Below, piece by piece: positions 8,015 to 16,821 of a stretch of DNA of 64,000 nt. This DNA is from Sphingomonas sp. (GTDB lineage Bacteria; Pseudomonadota; Alphaproteobacteria; Sphingomonadales; Sphingomonadaceae): assembly GCA_017418975.1 (NCBI GenBank), contig JAFOMG010000010.1:43056-107055 (forward strand), read 5' to 3'. The notes beneath the pieces are model-generated. The model saw only the letters and a list, made by a program, of their open reading frames with translations, made no database searches and was not told the DNA's origin. Made by a program: the position numbers and the translations under genes. The first letter of the stretch is position 1. Every line of letters starts with the position of its first letter.

Positions 8015-9727
8015 ATGTTCTCATGGATCCTATCGGCCGAATTGGCGATTGTCGCGGCAACCCGTCGCGCATTGATGTTCGCTGCATTGTCACTGATTTT
8101 CTTGAGCGGCCATGCGCATGCGCAGCCTATGCCGCCAAGGCTGTACACGGTGAGCCCAACTGGTGTCGATCTCGCGACAGGTAGCTTCACGACTTCCGTC
8201 AAGGATCTTTCGATCGGACCACTATCGCTCGAGCGGTCTTATGTAACCGCGGACAGACCCGGGAACTGGACATCCAATAACTATTTCGGTCCGGGCTGGA
8301 CGCATAATTTCGATATATATGCGAGGCAGGATTACTTCAACGGCGAGGCAACGTCGCTCGTTGGCATCGGTCGATCAGTTTATAGGTTTTCCGGGTGGCC
8401 GCCTAGTACTTACCCTGAAATGGATGAACTGGGAACGAACCTGACATCCGTCGGCGGGGCGATGGTATTTACGGACCGTGATGGAACGGTTTACAGATTT
8501 CTATCCGGGACAGGCATGGTAAAGGTTTCGACAATTACCTACCCAGACGGCACAACTCTCACTTTCAACTATGCGTCCGGCTTGCCGAAGACGATTGTCA
8601 GCAATCGTGGCTATGCACTGGTTTTCGATTATTCATCGACACGTGTGATTTCCGCTTGCGGCTACAATCTCGCCGCAACGAATGTCACCATCGCGACCAC
8701 GTGCTCCGGTGCTGCGCTCAGGGTAAATTACGGCTATACTTCGACGAGGCTGACCAGCGTGACCGACGTGCTGAATAACGTCGCATCCTATAGCTACGAC
8801 GCCAATGGATTTCTCTCGTGCCTGACGGACCCTGGGACAACGACGTGCAGGATTACCAATACCAATACGGGCAATGTTTATACCGGCCAGCCCAACGTAA
8901 CCGCGCAAGTCACTGCGGACGGAGCCACTTGGGGGTTTGAATGTGATTGCGGCGCATACGCAATCGCCGTTCCAGATGATCCTTACCCCCAGGAAGGAAG
9001 CAGGGTTACGGAGCCTAATGGCGCCATATCAGACATGATTTTCGTCCGTGGCTCACCAGCCTATTACAAGAACGAAATCGGGAAAGTATATAAGCCCACC
9101 TATGTAGGCAGGACTTTATATTCCATCGTCTCTCCAGAAGGCAACACCGCCAACTACAGCTACAATGGGAATCTCGTCGAGAGCAAAGCATCGTTCGTCG
9201 CGAAGTCCGGAAGCGGCCTCGCGAATATCGATTCGAGCACGAAGACCTTCCCAGCCTCCTGCACCAATCCGGCCCTCTGCAATCTGCCGCTATCGATCAC
9301 GGACGCCAACGGCAACCGGACCGACTATGGCTATGCGAGTTGGGGCGGCATGACGAGCGAGTTGCAGCCGGCGCCCTCGGCGCTCGCGGCGCGCCCGCTC
9401 AGGCTCAACACCTATGTGCAGAAATATGCCTATGTGAAGAATGCCGGTGGCGCGCTGGTCGCGGCGGCATCACCGGTCTGGATGCCCGATACCGAGACGG
9501 TCTGCCAGACCTATGCGGGCAGCAGCGCGCTGACCTGCGACCCGGCGGCGCCGATCACGGTCACCAGCTTCGAATATGGCGCCAACGGCATCGCCGACAA
9601 TCTGCTGCCGCGCGGCAGGGTGGTGAGTTCGGGCGGGGTGAGCTTGCGCACCTGCTTCGGCTACGACTGGAAAGGGCGCAAAATCTCCGAGACCAGCCCG
9701 CGGGCCGGTCTGGCGAGCTGTTCGTGA
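8015..9727 (+). CDS. RHS-repeat protein, N-terminal half of a split RHS system
   Basis: The 570-residue protein starts with a signal peptide (about residues 1-36, ending SGHAHAQ). Next comes an RHS N-terminal region with the pattern PTGVDLATGSFTTSVKDLSIGPLSLERSY and then YD-type repeats. It ends within the shell at CFGYDWKGRKISETS without the RHS core or a toxin tip. I chose ATG 8015 (residue 43 of the longest frame) because GTGGGAAG precedes it and it starts a clean signal peptide. The next RHS gene starts 22 bases after the stop, so the two products may assemble into one shell. Confidence 0.8.
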   Translation: MFSWILSAELAIVAATRRALMFAALSLIFLSGHAHAQPMPPRLYTVSPTGVDLATGSFTTSVKDLSIGPLSLERSYVTADRPGNWTSNNYFGPGWTHNFDIYARQDYFNGEATSLVGIGRSVYRFSGWPPSTYPEMDELGTNLTSVGGAMVFTDRDGTVYRFLSGTGMVKVSTITYPDGTTLTFNYASGLPKTIVSNRGYALVFDYSSTRVISACGYNLAATNVTIATTCSGAALRVNYGYTSTRLTSVTDVLNNVASYSYDANGFLSCLTDPGTTTCRITNTNTGNVYTGQPNVTAQVTADGATWGFECDCGAYAIAVPDDPYPQEGSRVTEPNGAISDMIFVRGSPAYYKNEIGKVYKPTYVGRTLYSIVSPEGNTANYSYNGNLVESKASFVAKSGSGLANIDSSTKTFPASCTNPALCNLPLSITDANGNRTDYGYASWGGMTSELQPAPSALAARPLRLNTYVQKYAYVKNAGGALVAAASPVWMPDTETVCQTYAGSSALTCDPAAPITVTSFEYGANGIADNLLPRGRVVSSGGVSLRTCFGYDWKGRKISETSPRAGLASCS

Positions 9728-9749
9728 ACCGCGGGCGGGGAATGGATCG

Positions 9750-12410
9750 ATGAAGAAGATTGTTGCGCGGCTGCTCGGCGTGGCAGCCCTGTTCGCGCCT
9801 GCCGCAGCGATGGCGCAGGCCTCACCTTCGGATTTCACCAGTGCAACGCGGTACGACATCGCGGACCGGGTCACCGGCACGATCGCGCCGGACCCGGATG
9901 GCACCGGCCCGCTACGCCATCTGGCGGTGCGCAACAGCTATGATGCGGCCGGGCGGCTGGTGAAGGTGGAGAAGGGTCAGCTCTCGGACTGGATGCCGGA
10001 GACCGTGGAGCCGAAGGACTGGACAGGCTTCAGTATCCACCAGACGGCAGAGATCGCCTATGATGTGATGGGTCGCAAGATACGGGAGCAGGTGCGCGAG
10101 GGCGCGGCCGGCGCGATCCATCAGCTGACGCAGTATAGCTATGACGCACTGGGCCGGCTGGAGTGCACGACGGTGCGGATGAACCCGGCAGCGTTCGGCT
10201 CACTGCCGGGGAGCGCCTGCACCCTGGGGACCGAGGGCAGCCAGGGGGCGGACCGGATCACGAAGAATGTCTATGACGCGGCCGGGCAACTGGCGCAGGT
10301 GCGCAAGGCGGTCGGGACGAACCTCGAACAGGCCTATGCCACCTACGGCTATACCGACAACGGCAAGCAGGAATATGTCGTCGACGCGAACGGCAACAAA
10401 GCACGGCTGGTCTATGACGGGCATGACCGCCAGGCGCAGTGGCAATTCCCCTCGACGAGCGCGCCGGGCGGGTACAATCCCTCGACGCCGGCCAATGCGT
10501 TGGCAACCTCGGGCGCAGCCAACACCAACGACCGCGAGGAATATGGCTATGACGCCAACAGTAACCGCACGAGCCTAAGAAAGCGCGACGGACGGGTATT
10601 CACCTACGCCTTCGACAATCTCAACCGGATGACGTCGAAGATCGTGCCTACCGCGTGCGTGTCGGGCTATGCCTGCACGAACGTCCCCGCCTCGATGGCG
10701 CGCAGCGTCTATTACGCCTATGATCTGCGCGGCTTGCAGACGGCGGCGCGGTTCGACAGCGCCAGCGGCGCGGATGCGGTGACCCAGGCCTATGACGGCT
10801 TCGGACGAATCAGTTCCAGCACCACCAGCATGGGCGGCGTCAGCCGGACGCTGAGCTATCAATATGATGCCAATGGCAATCGCACGCAGGTGATGTATCC
10901 CGACGGCAACTATGCCGGCTATCACTATGACGGGCTGAACCGGCTGTATACGGCGGGCGTGAACACGACAAGCGGCCTGCTGATCCGTTACTATGACAGT
11001 GCCGGGCAGTTGGCGCAGAATCTGTCGGGCAGTTGGACCTATTATGCCTATGACGGCGTTGGCCGGCTGACCGGGCAGAACGAGGCGCTCACCGGCAGCG
11101 GCGCAGGCAGCGTCAACACGGTGCTGGGGTATAATCCGGCGAGCCAGATCACGAGCCGCTCGCGCAACAACGACACCTATGGCTTCACCGGCTATGCCAA
11201 CGCCAACCGCGCTTATACGGTCAACGGGCTCAACCAATATGGCTCTGCGGGCGGGGTAAGCTTCGGCTATGATTCAAATGGCAACCTGACGGCGAGCGGG
11301 AGCACGGCCTATACCTATGATGCCGAGAACCGGCTGGTGGTGGCATCGAGCGGCGTGCAGTTGACCTGGGACCCGCTGGGTCGGCTGTACGAAACCTACA
11401 GCCCGGGCACCGGCGTCACGCGCTTCCTCTATTCGGGCGACGAGTTGGTGGCGGAATATGACGGCGCGGGGACGATGCTGCGGCGCTACATTCATGGCCC
11501 GGGCACAGACGATCCACTAGCCTGGTTCGAGGGCCCGGTTCTGGGAGGGAGCTGGTCGAACGCGCGGCTGCCCAAGACCGACCATCAGGGCTCGGTCGTG
11601 GCATGGACCGACTGGAACGGAGCGCTCAGCCAAGTCAACCGCTATGACGAGTATGGCATCCCGGCTGCAACCAATATCGGGCGGTTCCAATATACCGGCC
11701 AGGCGTGGATCCCAGAATTGGGCATGTATCACTACAAGGCCCGCATCTACTCGCCCACGCTGGGGCGCTTCCTGCAGACCGATCCCATAGGGTACCAGGA
11801 TCAGGTCAATCTATATGCCTATGTCGGGAATGATCCGATGGACGGCAGGGATCCGACGGGCAATTTTGCCGAGGGATTCAGCCTGACCGGTAAAGGCTGC
11901 CCCGCTGGCAGTATATGCGTTTTCTATGGCAGCCTCAACGCAGCTGCCGATCCGGGCGGCGCCGGAAAGAAGGGCCGCGGCGGCCGCCCTGGCAATGGTG
12001 AAGCCGGCAGGACTGCCGGCGCATCGGGAACCGACAATCCCGATAAGAAATATCGCCCCGGGCCAAACCCCGGAACCCGTCAATGGAAGGATCCCAACGG
12101 GAAAACCCATGTCGGGCCCTGGCCTCAAGATGGCAGAAAGGGAGGAGATGGGACAGGCGTTCATCCCAATAGCAAATATCCTGATGGGACACCCGTTTCC
12201 GGAAAGGGGGCGCCCACACCTACGCCAACTCCCAGCCCGGAGGGATCATCACCATCCAATGTCCCCGCTGTAAATCGGAGCTCCTCCCTTTCGGGGCCCG
12301 TCGCTATCCTTGGGATTGGTGTTGTCGCCGCATGTGTTTTGCTTGAGCCGTGTGGCGCGGTTCTGGGTACTATCACGGTAGCAGGCGCAGCGGTGGCCGT
12401 TGTACAATAG
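9750..12410 (+). CDS. RHS-repeat protein with core-associated domain and variable C-terminal tip
   Basis: This 886-residue protein has its own signal peptide (MKKIVARLLGVAALFAPAAAMA) and then many YD repeats. The RHS-associated core ends at residue ~705 with DPIGYQDQVNLYAYVGNDP and a closing DPTGN. The last 181 residues differ in character: a Gly/Lys/Pro-rich segment, a PTPTPTPSP linker, and a strongly hydrophobic 45-residue end (VAILGIGVVAACVLL). In RHS/WapA polymorphic toxins this place holds the effector. I do not recognise the tip, and its hydrophobic end suggests membrane insertion. The adjacent small AT-rich genes are immunity candidates. Confidence 0.85.
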   Translation: MKKIVARLLGVAALFAPAAAMAQASPSDFTSATRYDIADRVTGTIAPDPDGTGPLRHLAVRNSYDAAGRLVKVEKGQLSDWMPETVEPKDWTGFSIHQTAEIAYDVMGRKIREQVREGAAGAIHQLTQYSYDALGRLECTTVRMNPAAFGSLPGSACTLGTEGSQGADRITKNVYDAAGQLAQVRKAVGTNLEQAYATYGYTDNGKQEYVVDANGNKARLVYDGHDRQAQWQFPSTSAPGGYNPSTPANALATSGAANTNDREEYGYDANSNRTSLRKRDGRVFTYAFDNLNRMTSKIVPTACVSGYACTNVPASMARSVYYAYDLRGLQTAARFDSASGADAVTQAYDGFGRISSSTTSMGGVSRTLSYQYDANGNRTQVMYPDGNYAGYHYDGLNRLYTAGVNTTSGLLIRYYDSAGQLAQNLSGSWTYYAYDGVGRLTGQNEALTGSGAGSVNTVLGYNPASQITSRSRNNDTYGFTGYANANRAYTVNGLNQYGSAGGVSFGYDSNGNLTASGSTAYTYDAENRLVVASSGVQLTWDPLGRLYETYSPGTGVTRFLYSGDELVAEYDGAGTMLRRYIHGPGTDDPLAWFEGPVLGGSWSNARLPKTDHQGSVVAWTDWNGALSQVNRYDEYGIPAATNIGRFQYTGQAWIPELGMYHYKARIYSPTLGRFLQTDPIGYQDQVNLYAYVGNDPMDGRDPTGNFAEGFSLTGKGCPAGSICVFYGSLNAAADPGGAGKKGRGGRPGNGEAGRTAGASGTDNPDKKYRPGPNPGTRQWKDPNGKTHVGPWPQDGRKGGDGTGVHPNSKYPDGTPVSGKGAPTPTPTPSPEGSSPSNVPAVNRSSSLSGPVAILGIGVVAACVLLEPCGAVLGTITVAGAAVAVVQ

Positions 12411-12440
12411 GAGACCGTCGCCATACTCTAAGGGGGGACA

Positions 12441-12524
12441 ATGAATTGGAAATTCCGTTTCTGGAATAACCTTGGCCCAACTCCTCCGGAGTCCAATAAA
12501 CGCGAGAGCAGCGATCATGATTAG
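12441..12524 (+). CDS. Possible 27-aa leader peptide overlapping the Sel1-like gene
   Basis: A strong ribosome-binding site (AGGGGGGAC at 12431-12439) precedes ATG 12441, which opens a 27-codon frame ending TAG at 12522-12524. The stop overlaps the ATG (12517) of the next gene, which has only a weak ribosome-binding site of its own. This looks like translational coupling. The alternative is that this is the original N terminus of the Sel1-like protein, displaced by a frameshift. Confidence 0.4.
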   Translation: MNWKFRFWNNLGPTPPESNKRESSDHD

Positions 12525-12822
12525 CGAAGAAAATAAATTAAAAATATTCGAAGAAGCATTCTCTGCCGAAGCAATTGGCAACACATCGTCCGCGATAGAA
12601 TTGTATCTCAGAATTGCGAGTGAGAACTACGTCTCTGCCCAGATAAATCTGGGAAATATATATGATGATATCGGTAAGCATGAAGATGCCGCATATTGGT
12701 ACAAAAGAGCAGTCCGACAAGGAAATCGCGACGCCGCTGAAAATTTAGCAATACATTTTCAAGATCTTGGAAATAAGAGAAGAGAGAATTACTGGAAGAA
12801 AAAGTTTCTATCTATGAAATAG
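12517..12822 (+). CDS. Small Sel1/TPR-like repeat protein, candidate immunity protein
   Basis: This 101-residue protein has Sel1-like repeats: AQINLGNIYDDIGKHEDAAYWYKRA, given here as the units AQINLGNIYDD and KHEDAAYWYKRAV, followed by NRDAAENLAIHF. It lacks a signal peptide, so it is cytoplasmic. Its coding sequence is clearly AT-richer than the RHS genes before it, as is usual for horizontally acquired toxin-tip/immunity cassettes. Its position directly after the RHS tip makes it the natural immunity candidate, which is inference from context. Confidence 0.6.
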   Translation: MISEENKLKIFEEAFSAEAIGNTSSAIELYLRIASENYVSAQINLGNIYDDIGKHEDAAYWYKRAVRQGNRDAAENLAIHFQDLGNKRRENYWKKKFLSMK

Positions 12823-13274
12823 CTACAAACATTCTGCAGAAACCATAGAATTTGCAATTAATCTCTTAATTCAATCGGAATTATCTAATTACTTCCCATC
12901 ATCACCCGGCAGGTGCGATGGAAAATCGTCCAATACCGCCTGCTCCACAAGAATAGTTCTCCTATAACTGATAGAACTCGCAAGCCACCGGCGGAATCCA
13001 TAGAACCGCAGCGCACCCAGCGTTGACGGAACCAGCCATACGGTCTTTGGTAGGGAAACTGTTATTTTCGCAGGCCTAACTGCTGGAATTAATGCAGCAA
13101 AACCTTTTTGCGACGAATCACTTCCACTATCTGGAGGGGCTCCGCTCACATATTGTGCCAGCGCATTGCGGATCATATGTTATCCGTGAATTTTTGGAAA
13201 ATCGTGTTAAAACGCATGTAAAAACTTACCTTGGCCGACAGGCCGAAGGCACGATGCGAATCTCGGTTTTCTGA
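12823..13274. other. AT-rich interval after the RHS cassette; one doubtful ORF
   Basis: About 450 bases with no gene I can support. A 95-codon frame on the minus strand (13176-12889) has an amino-acid composition that could be real (basic centre, acidic end SHLPGDDGK), but there is no recognisable family and no clear ribosome-binding site. A 60-codon plus-strand frame (13092-13274) overlaps it. The stretch is probably debris of displaced RHS tip/immunity cassettes. Confidence 0.3.
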
Positions 13275-13619
13275 GGCTTTCCGGCAGCGACTCCGCCGGG
13301 ATTTCGATATGAAGCGATTCTAGCTAAGCACGACGCATGGTTCGGATCGCGTCGCTGGGGACCGTTCGAGGAAGCCCAGAGCGCACAGGCGACCATCGGT
13401 CGGCCCTATGGCGACAAACCGGATCTCGCCGCAATTGCTGCGAGCTTTCTCGCGCTCGAACGCTGTTCTCAATCGAATGCCTTCGCAGCCCGCAAGCACA
13501 TGCCACGCCTGGCTCTGCTCATGCCTCAGGGAGACGGGAATCCGCGAGGCGGTGACACTGGGCCTTCGCGACAGGCTGGGATTGACGATCAGCTGTATCT
13601 CAGCGGGAAAATGTCCCAG

Positions 13620-13993
13620 GCCCAGCCGCAAGAGCGTCGGCAGGCCCGAGCGGATGGGGCGCTGGCAGGATCGATAGTAGCTGGCGTAGGGCCTAGCTTG
13701 GTCCGAGGCGGAGTCGGGCTTGCAAGAACTGGGATATCAGGTCTGCGGGTCGGCCTGGCCTCTACAAAGGCCTTTTCGGGCCAAGCGGGCCGGTGATTGG
13801 ACGCGCAAGATTGGGTGGTAGCAGCCTTTTCCGAATAAATTCCAATAACGTGCTAAGATTCGGATGGGGATGGAAAGGCGGCGCTCAAACCGGCAGCCAC
13901 GTTCTACGGATTTCGGGAGACTGGGTCAGGGCGGTGGGCGTCAAAAGCGGCCATATAGATTTGCTAACCTTGCCGGGAAGGACATTTCCTTAA
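13620..13993 (+). pseudogene. Orphan RHS toxin tip with frameshift
   Basis: Two overlapping plus-strand frames together look like one RHS C-terminal effector. The first (up to about 13750) reads ALAGSIVAGVGPSLVRGG and GISGLRVGLAS. The second (about 13739-13993) reads FGPSGPVIGRARLGGSSLF, then NSNNVLRFGWGWKGGAQTG, then VLRISGDWVRAVGVKSGHID. The second part resembles a known kind of RHS/WapA tip with an FGWGWKG signature. A frameshift around 13740-13765 separates them, and no RHS core precedes them. This is the usual structure of a displaced orphan tip. The sequence between 13275 and ~13620 is open in one plus frame but matches nothing I know. Confidence 0.6.
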
Positions 13994-13998
13994 TTACC

Positions 13999-14283
13999 AT
14001 GAAGATATTCGGTATAAATATATTCGCGCACCGTCGCCGTCGTCCAGCTCAGACGATACGGGAAGCGCGTGATCTAATTGAGCGATTTATGAATGATCGC
14101 CCAGGCTATGACTTTGAATGGGACGATTTTATATCATGGAAAAATGAAAACCCGACCATAGAGAAAGTTCGAGAGAATCTCGAAGTAGTTGAAGCACTTT
14201 TAATATCTGATGATCCCCTAGATCGCCAACGCGCCATGTCCGCTCTTCGTAATGGAATCGCGTATCTTGACGCGTTTCTATAG
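13999..14283 (+). CDS. Putative immunity protein of the orphan RHS tip
   Basis: The 94-residue protein starts at ATG 13999, six bases after the toxin-tip stop, and ends at 14283. It is acidic and helical after a short basic/hydrophobic start (MKIFGINIFAHRRRR), with WDDFISWKNENPTIEKV and a closing RNGIAYLDAFL. Its low GC compared with its surroundings, its small size and its position directly after an RHS tip all fit an immunity protein. Unlike the tip, it has an intact frame, as expected if immunity is kept after the toxin decays. The specific family was not recognised. Confidence 0.6.
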   Translation: MKIFGINIFAHRRRRPAQTIREARDLIERFMNDRPGYDFEWDDFISWKNENPTIEKVRENLEVVEALLISDDPLDRQRAMSALRNGIAYLDAFL

Positions 14284-14360
14284 AATCATTCGACTATATC
14301 CTGGTGATATAGGAACATGGTATTAATGGCAGACCATCCCTTAGGTTCAGAACTCACTGA

Positions 14361-14912
14361 TCAGAGCCAGAAGATGACGGTGGCGGCGAGCGCGATGACG
14401 GAGAAGAAGGCGGCAGGGCAGCGGTCGTAGCGTGTCGCGACCCGGCGCCAGTCCTTCAGGCGGGCGAACATGATCTCGATCCGGTTGCGGCGCTTGTAGC
14501 GGCGCTTGTCGTATTTGATGGGCTCGTTGCGCGATTTCCGACCCGGGATGCAGGGCTTGATGCCCTTTTCCTCCAGCGCGTCCCTGAACCAGTCGGCATC
14601 ATAGCCTCGGTCGGCGAGCAGCCATTGTGCTTTGGGAAGTTCGTCGATCAGGGCCGTCGCACCGATGTAATCGCTGATCTGGCCGGCGGTCATGAAGAAG
14701 CTCAAGGGACGGCCGTTGGCATCGGTAACGGCATGGAGCTTGGTGTTCATGCCGCCCTTCGTGCGGCCGATCAGGCGGCCGAGATCCCCTTTTTACCGCC
14801 AGGCTCGACGCCGCGCGGTGCGCCTTCAAATAGTCGGCCTGCCATGGCTCTTCGGAAAATACGGCTCGAGCCGCGCCATCTGCTCGTCCGTCAGCCAGTA
14901 CAGGTCGCTCAC
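14361..14912 (-). pseudogene. IS5-family transposase remnant (left copy)
   Basis: On the minus strand a GTG at 14912 starts a typical IS5 N terminus (SDLYWLTDEQMARLEPYFPK). It then jumps to DYLKAHRAASSL, showing an internal deletion of roughly 60 codons that removes most of DUF4096. A further frameshift lies near 14790. The rest, from 14750 to 14361, is intact catalytic-domain sequence (GGMNTKLHAVTDANGRPL, RIEIMFARLKDW, ending FWL). IS edges are probably near 14335 and 14945. It is not functional. Its 5' end faces the 200-bp repeat at 15128 and the island beyond. Confidence 0.85.
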
Positions 14913-14937
14913 ATCTGGTCTCCTTGCGGAGCCTGAA

Positions 14938-15219
14938 TCAGATCGCGCCTCTCACATCAATGGGACCAAACACCCAGGCCGGCGCTTTGTCATTCGTCCG
15001 GATAACCATCCATTGCAGACCAGCGGGCCCTAGGACGAATGCCCGAGCCGTCCGCTTTGCTCGTACCTTGGAGGCTTGATCCGCAATCGAGAGCAGTCCG
15101 CAGTCCCCTGTGATCGCCGTGGGTGGGGCACAATCTTCGCTCAAATAACGCGCATCATAACCATTTGAATTAGAGTGTATTTTCATGGGCCTCGTTTTTT
15201 GAGGCACCGTTATCTGCAA
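14938..15219 (-). pseudogene. Gene fragment truncated by the left IS5 copy
   Basis: A minus-strand frame of 93 codons, with a likely start at the internal Met (MKIHSNSNGYDARYLSEDCA, about 15186), runs into the IS5 edge, where it ends on a stop formed by the IS terminus. A related peptide (YDDRQLSEDCAG) is encoded at the matching place of the second repeat copy near 33530-33560, so this was once a longer gene whose 5' end and upstream region were duplicated. The protein family is not recognised. Confidence 0.45.
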
Positions 15220-15330
15220 AAGCCCGATTCTGAGGCGCCGTTAAACGGGCGGGCCATGCCCACCGGAAAACTGCCTCTCGCAGTTTTCCGCCATTCTCTT
15301 GAGGCAACCTTATCCGGGCTCAACAGGATT
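15128..15330 (+). repeat. Island-bounding ~200-bp direct repeat, left copy
   Basis: This 203-base stretch aligns end to end with 33522-33723 in the same orientation, at roughly 80% identity by eye. Both start GCACAATCTTCGCTCA and end CCGGGCTCAACAGGATT. A shorter related piece occurs at 34948-35014. The repeats enclose 18.2 kb of accessory genes, and decayed IS5 copies lie outside each one. The repeat contains the start of a small gene and an array of TGAGGC 14-mers. Confidence 0.8.
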
Positions 15331-15377
15331 GTCGTACCCAATTAAGACCGCCTCATATCCAAAATAAGGATGCCTCA
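15200..15377. promoter_or_regulatory. Array of TGAGGC-type 14-mers
   Basis: Three direct 14-mers occur at 15200-15213 (TGAGGCACCGTTAT), 15231-15244 (TGAGGCGCCGTTAA) and 15300-15313 (TGAGGCAACCTTAT). One inverted copy lies at 15364-15377, and a half-site (GCCTCAT) at 15350. The same three direct sites with the same spacings (31 and 69 bases) recur at 33593, 33624 and 33693. Evenly built, directly repeated short sites are typical of transposase or regulator binding arrays. The binding protein is unknown. Confidence 0.55.
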
Positions 15378-15651
15378 GAGGGTACGCTTCGTTAATCTCG
15401 GCCGATTGGAGACGCCGAGCGACGGATTTTGGGCCGGTAGCGGCCAAGCGGCTTTTGGCGCGGGATCGCGGAAAGCTGTCTTCCAGCAATCGGCCTCTCA
15501 ACCGTTAATCGGGTAGCCGGATCTGGGCCGGTTGCCGTCGGGCCGCCATGCGGCACCGGATCGCCAAAGCGGACACCAGGCGCTCTGCTGGACAATGGCA
15601 GGATCAGGACCGGATGCCACCTGCGCGCTCGGGTGCATCGATCTCCGTCAA
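15378..15651. other. Gap with no supported gene
   Basis: Between the repeat arm and the end of the biosynthetic operon I see only short overlapping frames without family motifs, ribosome-binding sites or clear hairpins followed by T runs. It is GC-rich and looks like degraded sequence. Confidence 0.4.
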
Positions 15652-16821
15652 TCAGTGCCGCAAGTCGGCGATCAGTGGCGACTTGGCGGTAACGGGATCG
15701 TGATGAAGCATGGCCATCGTGACGCGTCGAACTTCGAGGCCTACTCGCGATCCCACGTCACACATCAGTTGCGCGAGCCCTGCGGCAGCAGCATCGGTCG
15801 AGCAATTCCCGGCCGGATCGACTAGAAGCAGTTCTAGGCGATCCCCACCCTGTTCCCCCTGCCGCAGCTGAATCTGGAATGCCTCGGCGCCAGCGGCGAG
15901 CGGTGCGAACAGAGGAAGGTCGAAATGCTGCTCGGCAAGCAGGAACGAGCGCGCGTTGCGACCGCGCAACTCGAGGAGACGAGAACCATCGCGCTCGACC
16001 AGGCGACCGACATCGCCGACAAGATAGCGAAATACCGGATAGCGCTTTCGATAGCCGTTGGTGACCGCGAGCTCGCCAAACCCTTCGGAATCCGGAGACA
16101 CCACCTCGACAACGACCTGCGGCAGGATACGGAACAGGCCGGGTTTGCGGCTCGCGTCGGACCACGCCCAGATGCCGGTCTCGGCGCCACCGTATAGCGA
16201 CCAGAAGTCACGCGTTCCGAAGCTTTGGGCGAAGCGCTCAACGGCGCTCGCGGGGAGTGGCTCACCAGCGTAGAGCAGCCGGGGAATCTCCAGGCGCTCA
16301 CCGGTGGCGCTCAGAAATTCGGCGAAAAGTCGAAGCTTTGAGGGGGTGCCGAGCAGGTGCGTCGGCGTGAAACGCCGCGCCGTCGCCAGGACGTCTTCGT
16401 AGCGCGCATGCGCGCTCATCGGCAGCGAGGTCGCGGCGCACCTCTCAAGCAGGTCATCGAGGATCGCCGCGGTGCGATATAGATCGGCATAGCCGAACAG
16501 ATTGAGCGCCACCGTCCTCGCATCGAACAGCCCTTCGGCGAGCAAGGCGCTGGCCAGGGCATGACGCTGGGCATGATTTTCGCCAATATCGACTGGAAAC
16601 ACCAGCGGCGTGCTCGTGCTCCCGCCCGAGCGTACCAGATAGACGCCGCTTGGCTCGGAGCCGGGCGCGAACCGGTCGAGATGCGGCTTCAGCACGGCTT
16701 TGTCGGTTGCCGGCGCTGCGCGATGGTCGCCAATCCCGGCGAAATGGTCGCGGTAGAAGGCATGTGCGCGAGCCCGGGCAAAGCCGTCGCGCAGCAGCGC
16801 CTCGTCATCGGGATGAGTCAC
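15652..16821 (-). CDS. PaaK-like adenylate-forming enzyme
   Basis: The 389-residue protein resembles the phenylacetate-CoA ligase (PaaK) branch of adenylate-forming enzymes, which activate a carboxylate as an acyl-AMP. Visible features are the Ser/Gly-rich ATP loop VRSGGSTSTPLVFP, the LLYAGEPLP step, the core motif SLYGGAETG (Y-G-x-x-E), and the hinge region RYLVGDVGRLVE. It is shorter than PaaK (about 430), and the usual C-terminal lysine motif is unclear, so the acceptor may not be CoA. It is the last gene of a four-gene operon and overlaps the glycosyltransferase gene by 4 bases. The substrate is unknown. Confidence 0.75.
   Translation of the reverse strand: MTHPDDEALLRDGFARARAHAFYRDHFAGIGDHRAAPATDKAVLKPHLDRFAPGSEPSGVYLVRSGGSTSTPLVFPVDIGENHAQRHALASALLAEGLFDARTVALNLFGYADLYRTAAILDDLLERCAATSLPMSAHARYEDVLATARRFTPTHLLGTPSKLRLFAEFLSATGERLEIPRLLYAGEPLPASAVERFAQSFGTRDFWSLYGGAETGIWAWSDASRKPGLFRILPQVVVEVVSPDSEGFGELAVTNGYRKRYPVFRYLVGDVGRLVERDGSRLLELRGRNARSFLLAEQHFDLPLFAPLAAGAEAFQIQLRQGEQGGDRLELLLVDPAGNCSTDAAAAGLAQLMCDVGSRVGLEVRRVTMAMLHHDPVTAKSPLIADLRH

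Noticed and set aside
9912-11732. Several long minus-strand frames inside the RHS gene
   Set aside because: They are shadows of YD repeats with repetitive Val/Ile/Arg composition and no ribosome-binding sites.
13320-13631. Minus-strand 103-codon frame as a gene
   Set aside because: No start signal or family; it overlaps the open plus-strand frame leading into the RHS tip and no coding evidence favours it.
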